From Salinispora cortesiana (lineage in GTDB: Bacteria; Actinomycetota; Actinomycetes; Mycobacteriales; Micromonosporaceae), in NCBI RefSeq assembly GCF_000484695.1, contig NZ_AXVR01000013.1:34451-98450 (forward strand): a stretch of DNA of 64,000 nt, given 5' to 3'. The stretch's first letter is position 1. Each line of letters starts with the position of its first letter. The notes under the pieces are model-generated. The model was not told where the DNA came from. It ran no database searches and saw nothing but the letters and a program-made list of their open reading frames with translations. Of the stretch, positions 58,983 through 64,000 are shown one piece after another. The translations under genes were made by a program, and so were the position numbers.

Positions 58983-59710
58983 TAGGCCTCCTTGGGTGCG
59001 ACGACCGCCACGACGACGTGGGGCCGGTTGCCGTCATGCCCGGTCAGGGCGGTGTGCAGGGCGTCGTGGTCGTTCCCGTCAACCGTCGCTGAGGTCCAGC
59101 CGTCTACGATGAACCGGGCTGCCGGTCCGCCCGGCCAGCCGTGGGTGGCGGAGGCGTTGTCGATCACGATCGCGGTGAGGTTGGCCAGGCCGGTCGTCCC
59201 GGCGTAGGTGATCGCCTCGTGGTTAGAACCCTCGTCCAGTTCGGCGTCGCCGAGCAGCACGTACACCCGGGGTTCGAGCCGGCCCTGGGCCCGTAGCCCG
59301 AGCGCGGTTCCGACGCCGAGGCCCAGGCCGTGGCCGAGCGATCCGGAGCCGATCTCCACTCCGGGCACGAGCATCCGGTCGGGGTGGTCGCCGAGCCGGC
59401 TGGCCGGCCCACCCTGGTCGTCGAGCCAGTCGGCGGGGAAGAACTCCGCGGCGGCGAGCACCGCGTAGTACCCGGCGACCGCGTGCCCCTTGGAGAGCAG
59501 GAACCGGTCCCGGTCCGGGTCGTCAACGCGCGTCGGGTGAATCCGCAGGACACGGTGGTAGAGCACCTGGAGCACGTCGATGGTGGAGTAGACGTTCGTG
59601 CCGAACTCCCGGCCGGCCCGGATCCGCTCCAGCAGGGGGGCGACCGGCTGTCGGCCGTCGATCGGCGCGGCGGCCTCGGCGATCGTCGCGGTGGTCGTGG
59701 TGGCTGTCAT
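58982..59710 (-). CDS. transketolase N-terminal subunit (split transketolase)
   Basis: 242 residues from ATG 59710. It is the TPP-binding half: FLLSKGHAVAGYYAVLAAAEFFPADWLD, then VEIGSGSLGHGLGLGVGTALGLRAQG, and VYVLLGDAELDEGSNHEAITYAGTTGLANLTAIVIDNASATHG, with the Gly-Asp-Ala and Asn residues that hold Mg-TPP. The ATG lies seven bases after a -10 element of a 19-bp-spacer promoter, so the mRNA seems leaderless. The promoter overlaps the SoxR dyad, suggesting redox-controlled expression. Coupled to the C-terminal subunit. Confidence 0.87.
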   Translation of the reverse strand: MTATTTTATIAEAAAPIDGRQPVAPLLERIRAGREFGTNVYSTIDVLQVLYHRVLRIHPTRVDDPDRDRFLLSKGHAVAGYYAVLAAAEFFPADWLDDQGGPASRLGDHPDRMLVPGVEIGSGSLGHGLGLGVGTALGLRAQGRLEPRVYVLLGDAELDEGSNHEAITYAGTTGLANLTAIVIDNASATHGWPGGPAARFIVDGWTSATVDGNDHDALHTALTGHDGNRPHVVVAVVAPKEA

Positions 59711-59716
59711 GCGGCT

Positions 59717-59747
59717 AGCCTGCAACTTGAAGCCCGCTTCAACTCAA
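59717..59747 (-). promoter_or_regulatory. SoxR-type 19-bp-spacer promoter with 16-bp dyad
   Basis: On the minus strand -35 TTGAGT (59747-59742) and -10 CAGGCT (59722-59717) are exactly 19 bp apart, the elongated spacer of MerR-family promoters. The spacer contains TTGAAGC-GG-GCTTCAA, a perfect dyad at 59727-59742. The ATG of the transketolase follows six bases after the -10. The divergent gene is soxR, so it likely controls both sides. Confidence 0.65.
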
Positions 59748-59756
59748 GGTGACGTG

Positions 59757-60194
59757 ATGCAGGAGTCATTAACTATCGGCCAGCTCTCCATCCGCAGCGG
59801 GGTGGCGTCGTCCGCGCTGCGCTACTACGAGCGGATGGGGCTGCTCCGAGCTGACCGCACCGGTGGCAACCAGCGCCGGTACGCGCGCAGTGAACTACGC
59901 CGGGTGGCGTTCATCCGGATCTCACAACAGGTCGGCATCTCGTTGGACGAGATCCGCGAGGCGCTCGAATCCCTGCCCGCCGCCCGGACCCCGACCCCGG
60001 AGGACTGGACCCAGCTCTCCCAACTGTGGCGCAACCGGCTGGACGAGAAGATCACGCTGCTGACCCGGCTCCGGGACGACCTCGAGGGGTGCATCGGCTG
60101 CGGGTGCCTGTCGTTGCGCCGCTGCACCCTCAGCAACCCGGGCGACCAGGTGGCCGACGAGGGCCCCGGTGCCCGCCTGGCGATCCCGCGCTAG
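59757..60194 (+). CDS. soxR: SoxR redox-sensitive MerR-family regulator
   Basis: 145 residues from ATG 59757. The MerR-type DNA-binding domain is LTIGQLSIRSGVASSALRYYERMGLLRADRTGGNQRRYARSELRRVAFIRISQQVG, followed by the dimerisation helix. The C-terminus has CIGCGCLSLRRC with Cys 112, 115, 117 and 123, the CX2CXCX5C [2Fe-2S] site. The cluster is oxidised by redox-cycling compounds and the protein then activates 19-bp-spacer promoters. The divergent split transketolase is an unusual probable target; the convergent quinone oxidoreductase gene is of a kind found in SoxR regulons. Confidence 0.92.
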   Translation: MQESLTIGQLSIRSGVASSALRYYERMGLLRADRTGGNQRRYARSELRRVAFIRISQQVGISLDEIREALESLPAARTPTPEDWTQLSQLWRNRLDEKITLLTRLRDDLEGCIGCGCLSLRRCTLSNPGDQVADEGPGARLAIPR

Positions 60195-61168
60195 CCGACG
60201 GTCAGCAGGACCTTGCCGACGTGCTCATTCGACTCGACGAGACGGTGGGCCTCGGCCGCGTCGGTGATCGGCAGCCGACGGTCCACGACCGGGCGGACCT
60301 TCCCGGCCGCGATCAGCGGCCACACCTGCTCGCGTACGCCCTCGACGATCTCCGCCTTCTGGCCCAGCGGGAGGGAACGCAGGGTGGTCGCGGCCACCGT
60401 CGCCCGCTTCGCCAGCAGCGCACCAAGGTCCAGCTCCCCCTTCCGGCCGCCCAACAGGCCGATCAGCATCAGCCGGCCGTCAGTGGCGAGCGCGGCGACG
60501 TTTCGCCCCAGGTAGGACGCGCCCATGATGTCGAGGATCACGTCCGCACCCCGGCCGTTGGTGAACTGGCGAACCTCCGCGGCGAAGTCCTGCTCCCGAT
60601 AGTCGATCAGGTGGGCGGCACCGAGGGCCCGCAGCCGGTCGTGCTTGGCCAACCGCGCGGTCACCAGCACCGTCGCCCCGAGGGCAGAGCCGAGCTGGAT
60701 CGCGAAGGTGCCGATCCCACTGCCGCCGCCATGCACCAGCAGCGTCTCCCTGGCCGTCAACCCCGCCCGCTGCACCACGTTCGACCAGACCGTGCAGGCC
60801 ACCTCCGGTAGCGCCGCCGCCTCCACCAGGTCCACGCCGTCGGGCACCGGTAGCAGCTGACCGGCCGGCACCGCCACCCGCTCCGCGTACCCGCCGCCGG
60901 CCAGCAGCGCACAGACCGGCTGACCGACCGCCCAACCGGAGACGTCGTCGGCGATCGCGCTGATCAGTCCGGAGCACTCCAGACCCGGGTACGGGGGCGC
61001 ACCCGGGGGCGGCGGGTAGTGGCCCTTCCGTTGCAGCACGTCAGCCCGGTTGACCGCGCTGGCCCGTACGTCAACGATCACCTCGCCGGGGCCGGGCACC
61101 GGATCGGGCACCTCGGACCAGACCAACGCCTCGGGCCCGCCGAACTCCTGGATCGTGATCGCCTGCAT
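60191..61168 (-). CDS. NAD(P)H:quinone oxidoreductase, PIG3 type (zinc-free MDR)
   Basis: 325 residues. The medium-chain reductase fold shows IQEFGGPEALVWSEVPDPVPGPGEVIVDVRASAVNRADVLQRKGHYPPPPGAPPYPGLECSG, typical of PIG3-like enzymes, and the cofactor motif LLVHGGGSGIGTFAIQLGSALGATVLVTA. The zinc ligands of alcohol dehydrogenases are missing. It reduces quinones with NADPH by one electron. It ends convergent with soxR with a 4-bp overlap. No SoxR-type dyad is visible upstream of its start. Confidence 0.9.
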   Translation of the reverse strand: MQAITIQEFGGPEALVWSEVPDPVPGPGEVIVDVRASAVNRADVLQRKGHYPPPPGAPPYPGLECSGLISAIADDVSGWAVGQPVCALLAGGGYAERVAVPAGQLLPVPDGVDLVEAAALPEVACTVWSNVVQRAGLTARETLLVHGGGSGIGTFAIQLGSALGATVLVTARLAKHDRLRALGAAHLIDYREQDFAAEVRQFTNGRGADVILDIMGASYLGRNVAALATDGRLMLIGLLGGRKGELDLGALLAKRATVAATTLRSLPLGQKAEIVEGVREQVWPLIAAGKVRPVVDRRLPITDAAEAHRLVESNEHVGKVLLTVG

Positions 61169-61291
61169 GCTTCCTGTCTACCCGAAGCCGGTCCGCGCCC
61201 GGGAGCCCGTACTGCTAACACGCACTGTGGACGGCATGTGGGTGGGCGTGCCTGCCCATCGGCGGGGCCGGCGTGGCAGACTGGGCACGGT

Positions 61292-61310
61292 CGCCGCCCC
61301 GTGGGCGGCG
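61292..61310 (+). other. hairpin just 5' of tRNA-Ser
   Basis: CGCCGCCC and GGGCGGCG pair over eight bases around CGT and end five bases before the mature tRNA 5' end. It might insulate the tRNA from upstream transcription or belong to the precursor leader. Confidence 0.4.
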
Positions 61311-61315
61311 CGCCG

Positions 61316-61402
61316 GGAGGGTTCGCCTAGTGGCCGATGGCGCTGGTCTTGAAAACCGGTAAGGCAGTGATGTCTTCGTGGGTTCGAATCCCACACCCTC
61401 CG
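61316..61402 (+). tRNA. tRNA-Ser(UGA)
   Basis: 87 nt. Acceptor GGAGGGT pairs with ACCCTCC at 61395-61401; discriminator G 61402. The D-stem/loop reads GCCTAGTGGCCGATGGC. The anticodon loop CTTGAAA (61348-61354) carries TGA at 61350-61352, reading UCA codons. A long variable arm (TAAGGCAGTGATGTCTTCG region) is the class II mark of tRNA-Ser, and the T-arm is GTGGGTTCGAATCCCAC. CCA is not encoded. Confidence 0.95.
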
Positions 61403-61523
61403 CCCCTCGGAAAGCCTTGACGGCATCTCGGCCGGCAAGGACCTCGTGCCCAACCTAACTGGCGCTCCGCCAGCGTCCGTGGGCCGTCTGACCAACCAGG
61501 TTCAGCGCTGCAATAGTTAGCAC

Positions 61524-62351
61524 GTGACGTGGGGAATCGGTGTGCTGACCGTTGACGACCTTCCCGGGTGTCTCGCTCTGGCGCAGGACCGGGGATGGCC
61601 TGCCGAGGACGGCAAGTGGCGCCTGCTGTTCGAGCTGGGCACCGTGTTCGGTGCCCGGAATACGAGGGGTGAACTGGTGGGAACGGCGGTTCTGACCCGT
61701 TACGGCAACTCGCTGTCGGTGCTCAGCATGGTGCTGGTCGCGGCGCGCCATGGCGGCCAGGGACTGGGCCGGCGGCTCGTGACACACGCCCTCGCTGGCG
61801 CCCGAACCAGGACTGTGGCGCTGTTTGCCACCGAATCGGGCCGTCCCTTGTACGAAAAGCTCGGCTTCACCGCTGTCGAGGCGCTGCACACCTATATCGG
61901 AACTATTTCCGGCCACCCGGAGCCACGCTCCCGCCCAGCCTTGCCCGAGGACATCACGGCAATTAGGGCACTCGATGCCGCGATTGTCGGCGCCCCGCGT
62001 GAGGCGCTACTGCAACGGCTGTTTTTGTTTGCCACCCAACTGCAGGTTCTGCAACACGACAACGACATCGTCGGGTACGGCGCGGTGTGGCGCAACCTCG
62101 ATCAACTGATGATCGGGCCGGTGCTGGCCACGGATCGCCACGCCGCCGCAACGTTGATAGGCGACCTGGCAAGCGGTGCCGACGGGTCAGTGCGGGTCGA
62201 CCTGCTCGACCACGACTGCCGGCTACGCGAATGGGTGCAGGACGCCGGAGCAACCTTGCGGAGCAGCACCACGTTAATGATCTCAGGGTCGCCGTCTCTT
62301 CCGGGCGATCGCAGCCGCTGGTACAGCCCGATGATGCAGGCGCTCGGCTAG
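61524..62351 (+). CDS. two-domain GNAT acetyltransferase
   Basis: 275 residues from GTG 61524, no clear ribosome-binding site. N-terminal GNAT domain: GARNTRGELVGTAVLTRYGNSLSVLSMVLVAARHGGQGLGRRLVTHALAGARTRTVALFATESGRPLYEKLGFTAVE, where HGGQGLGRRL is the acetyl-CoA loop. The C-terminal part (from about 150) resembles a second, degenerate GNAT fold (Acetyltransf_18 type) with GYGAVWRNLDQLMIGPVLATDRHAAATLIGDLASG. It acetylates an unknown small molecule or protein. It starts 122 bp after the tRNA-Ser gene. Confidence 0.82.
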   Translation: MTWGIGVLTVDDLPGCLALAQDRGWPAEDGKWRLLFELGTVFGARNTRGELVGTAVLTRYGNSLSVLSMVLVAARHGGQGLGRRLVTHALAGARTRTVALFATESGRPLYEKLGFTAVEALHTYIGTISGHPEPRSRPALPEDITAIRALDAAIVGAPREALLQRLFLFATQLQVLQHDNDIVGYGAVWRNLDQLMIGPVLATDRHAAATLIGDLASGADGSVRVDLLDHDCRLREWVQDAGATLRSSTTLMISGSPSLPGDRSRWYSPMMQALG

Positions 62352-62381
62352 CTAGATCAACGGTTCATTTGGGGGACGTTG

Positions 62382-62416
62382 AGGCCCCGCGGCAGAGGGC
62401 TCCCCGCCGGGGGCCT
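62382..62416. terminator. hairpin after GNAT gene
   Basis: AGGCCCC (62382-62388) and GGGGCCT (62410-62416) pair perfectly, with extra GC pairing inside. It lies 31 bases after the GNAT stop. Candidate terminator. Confidence 0.4.
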
Positions 62417-62612
62417 AGAACGGCGCCGGGCCTGATGTTCGGTCCGCGCCCGGTGCGGGCGGCTCCTGGCCAACGTCGACCAACTCCTGCGCCAGGTCCC
62501 GTTGCAGCAGTTCGGGCCGACCGTTGACGTCTGTACAGCCGGGCCGTTCGCAGGTGAACCGCCGCCGAGCAGCCGGCGGTGGTGTCGTGCTAATGGCGGT
62601 GTTGTCGGTCAT
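62415..62612 (-). CDS. hypothetical 65-residue protein
   Basis: From ATG 62612: MTDNTAISTTPPPAARRRF, then TCERPGCTDVNGRPELLQRDLAQELVDVGQEPPAPGAD. Two cysteines five apart resemble half of a zinc knuckle. There is no clear ribosome-binding site and no family. Codon positions are compatible with coding, but it could be chance. Otherwise the stretch 62352-62741 holds only the terminator and the MerR promoter. Confidence 0.3.
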   Translation of the reverse strand: MTDNTAISTTPPPAARRRFTCERPGCTDVNGRPELLQRDLAQELVDVGQEPPAPGADRTSGPAPF

Positions 62613-62686
62613 GGGTGGCTTTAAGTAAGGGCCGCGCGGGTGGTGGCGGGAATTGGCCGGCGACCCGCCGAACCGCCGTCCCAGGC

Positions 62687-62717
62687 TTGACTCTCCCGCC
62701 AGGGGAGACTCGAGCAT
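62687..62717 (+). promoter_or_regulatory. MerR-type 19-bp-spacer promoter
   Basis: -35 TTGACT (62687-62692), 19-bp spacer, -10 GAGCAT (62712-62717). The spacer holds TCTCCC (62692-62697) and GGGAGA (62703-62708) as an inverted repeat. This is the elongated architecture activated by MerR proteins and lies just before a MerR gene, so autoregulation is expected. Confidence 0.68.
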
Positions 62718-62741
62718 CGGTGCGGAACGGAGGAACCGAGC

Positions 62742-63566
62742 ATGGACGACCTGATCCCGATTGGGCGTTTCTCCCGGATGAGCCGGCTGTCAGTCAAGGC
62801 CCTGCGCTTCTACAACGAGCAGGGCCTGCTCGCACCCGCTTGGGTCGACCCGTCCTCGGGCTACCGCTACTACCGGCGGGCCCAGGCCGAGCGGGCCGAG
62901 GCGATCCGGATGCTACGCGCAATCGACATGCCGATCGCGGACATCCGTGACCTACTCACCGACGACGACCCGGAACTGACCGGCAAACGCCTCGTCGCGC
63001 ACCGGGAGCGGTTGCGGGCCCGGCTCGCCGAGCAGGAGCAGATGCTGCGTTTTCTCCAAGCACTCATCGATAGAGGAGGACGTGTCATGCCCTACGACGT
63101 CATTGTGAAGGAAGCCGCCACCATTCCGGTGGCCAGCCTCACCCTGCACACCAGCCTCAATGCGATCGGTGCCGACATGGGCCGCGGCTTCGGCGCGGTC
63201 GTCGACGCCATCGGCAACGCCGGCGCCGAGTCCAACGGGAAGCCGTTCGTCATCTACCACGACGTCATCGACGAACAGACCAACGGCGACATCGAGATCT
63301 GCATCCCGGTCCCGGCCGGCACCGTCCTACCCGGCGACCCGGTCCGCTACCGTGAGCTCCCCGGCGGCCCGGTCGCCACCACCGTCCACCGAGGGCCATA
63401 CCAGGAGATCAGCCCCGCTTACCACGTCGTCACCGGCTGGATCGAGCAGGAGGGTATTCATCCAGCGGGCCCACCGCGCGAGGTCTACCTCAACGACCCG
63501 CAAACGGTCAGTCCCGCTGAGCTGCTCACCGAAGTACAGTTCCCCATCGACAAGACGCCGCGCTGA
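62742..63566 (+). CDS. MerR-family regulator with GyrI-like ligand-binding domain
   Basis: 274 residues from ATG 62742, with CGGAGGAA upstream. Residues 1-75 are the MerR winged helix (IPIGRFSRMSRLSVKALRFYNEQGLLAPAWVDPSSGYRYYRRAQAERAEAIRMLRAIDMPIADIRDLL), then a coiled helix (HRERLRARLAEQEQMLRFLQALI). The C-terminal GyrI/AraC-effector-binding-like domain starts near DVIVKEAATIPVASL and ends VQFPI. BmrR-type proteins bind cationic drugs there and activate their own or efflux genes. No efflux gene follows before the insertion sequence. A candidate self-regulated promoter precedes it. Confidence 0.9.
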   Translation: MDDLIPIGRFSRMSRLSVKALRFYNEQGLLAPAWVDPSSGYRYYRRAQAERAEAIRMLRAIDMPIADIRDLLTDDDPELTGKRLVAHRERLRARLAEQEQMLRFLQALIDRGGRVMPYDVIVKEAATIPVASLTLHTSLNAIGADMGRGFGAVVDAIGNAGAESNGKPFVIYHDVIDEQTNGDIEICIPVPAGTVLPGDPVRYRELPGGPVATTVHRGPYQEISPAYHVVTGWIEQEGIHPAGPPREVYLNDPQTVSPAELLTEVQFPIDKTPR

Positions 63567-63677
63567 TCGGGCGGCCAGCAGCTCCCCGCCACCTCGAGAC
63601 CGGTTGCCGCCGCGTTCCGGCGGCACGGCTACCCCTGGCACGACAGCGATCCGTACGCCGATCTCTTCCGCTCCTAG
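63567..63677 (+). other. possible C-terminal gene fragment before the insertion sequence
   Basis: A frame ending at TAG 63675-63677 reads FRRHGYPWHDSDPYADLFRS, protein-like in composition but with no start or family. It may be what is left of a gene truncated by deletion or by arrival of the element to the right. It may also be chance. Confidence 0.25.
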
Positions 63678-63678
63678 C

Positions 63679-64000
63679 GTGAACCCGGGACATTCACCAG
63701 GTGGTGATCTTGTAACGGTTTCGTGAGGTCCGGAAAGGCGAAAGTGCCTGCCAGGCAAGGGAAAATGGTGATTGCGACATCTACCAGGATCTCTTGCGAG
63801 GAGGCACTTCCGACGTGCGTGAGCTTACCGGATGGTCGAAGGGCCTGCGCGTCACGGCTGACGGTGACGGGGTGGTGGCGATGGTGGGGGTGGCGGGCCT
63901 GCGGATGCTCGCCGACCGTACCGGCCTGACCGCGGGCATATCGAGGGTACTGGCCAAACCCGGGTTCCAGCCGGTCCACGACCGGGGCCGGGTCCTGACC
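63679..64000 (+). mobile_element. IS1380-type insertion sequence, left part
   Basis: The non-coding lead-in (GTGAACCCGGGACATTCACC and following) is unlike flanking sequence, and a transposase-like frame starts at 63815 and runs past the right edge. The exact left boundary is uncertain; the terminal inverted repeat cannot be confirmed without the right end. Confidence 0.55.
63815..64000 (+). CDS. IS1380-family transposase, 3' end outside window
   Basis: 62 codons from GTG 63815 to the window edge; GAGGAGG lies about eleven bases upstream. The translation RELTGWSKGLRVTADGDGVVAMVGVAGLRMLADRTGLTAGISRVLAKPGFQPVHDRGRVL matches the N-terminal part of IS1380-family DDE transposases (VVxMVGVxxLRxLADRTGLT..., then the HDRGRVL just before the first catalytic Asp region). 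The catalytic residues lie outside the window. The family call is from motif recognition only. Confidence 0.65.
   Translation, partial: MRELTGWSKGLRVTADGDGVVAMVGVAGLRMLADRTGLTAGISRVLAKPGFQPVHDRGRVLT

Noticed and set aside
1..64000. CRISPR arrays, rRNA genes and riboswitches
   Set aside because: No regularly spaced direct repeats, no rRNA segments and no recognisable riboswitch core were seen; only one tRNA was found.
61395..64000. attR-like repeat of the tRNA-Ser 3' end
   Set aside because: Reading the rest of the window showed no second copy of the T-arm and acceptor sequence.

Overview
The window is high-GC actinobacterial chromosome. GC-rich third codon positions, GTG/TTG starts, a 20S proteasome activator (Bpa), LytR-CpsA-Psr ligases, WhiJ-like DUF5753/DUF397 genes and two SigE-family sigma/membrane-protein pairs fit a Micromonosporaceae member such as Salinispora or Micromonospora. 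That assignment rests on gene families, not on a database match. Most of the window is ordinary core genome, densely packed, with many 1-20 nt overlaps between operon partners and several hairpins between convergent genes.

Layout. 1-4.1 kb: end of a mobA-like gene with DUF6457, a secreted beta-propeller protein, and an Lrp/AsnC regulator divergent from dimethylarginine dimethylaminohydrolase. 4.1-12.7 kb: orphan amino-acid-type binding lipoprotein, alpha/beta hydrolase, bpa, HAD phosphatase, small metalloprotease, pheA, an ACT-domain protein and small unknowns. 12.8-17 kb: arcA, a DUF5926 gene, an anti-sigma-type ATPase and a histidine kinase. 17-24 kb: GDPD, rhodanese, two LCP ligases (one with a collagen-like linker), a UDP-xylose-synthase-like SDR, and an ActP-like symporter with its DUF485 partner. 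24-26.3 kb: flavin reductase and a tiny gene behind a leader hairpin, divergent from a WhiJ-like regulator broken by a nonsense codon and its DUF397 partner. 26.3-32.2 kb: two sigma-factor/membrane-sensor modules flanking an ABC exporter; the right-hand module has unusually T-rich codons. 32.4-37.4 kb: a second SSS symporter with a small partner, a cluster of three DnaA boxes, a prepilin peptidase and a LytS/LytT-type two-component system. 37.7-40 kb: a 73-residue protein, a secreted M64 metalloprotease and an IS4-type transposase remnant.

40-46.5 kb is a surface-polymer region: a polyprenyl phosphate sugar-1-phosphate transferase and a GT4 glycosyltransferase, plus a tightly overlapping operon of nucleotidyltransferase, glycerol-1-phosphate-dehydrogenase-like enzyme and CDP-alcohol phosphatidyltransferase. 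An Fpg/Nei glycosylase lies between them. 46.6-58 kb is housekeeping: CBS protein, aminotransferase, CorA, cyclophilin, rhomboid protease, thiolase, an OmpR-type two-component system with a lipoprotein, and a GT2. 58-61.2 kb holds a split transketolase divergent from soxR across a shared 19-bp-spacer promoter, and a quinone oxidoreductase. tRNA-Ser(UGA) follows, then a GNAT gene, a MerR/GyrI-like regulator with its own 19-bp-spacer promoter, and the left end of an IS1380-type element running off the right edge.

The best candidates for something undescribed are the DnaA-box cluster at 34.5 kb, the glycerol-1-phosphate/CDP-alcohol operon at 43.9-46.5 kb, the SoxR-controlled split transketolase at 59.7 kb, and the leader hairpin with tiny gene at 25.1 kb.
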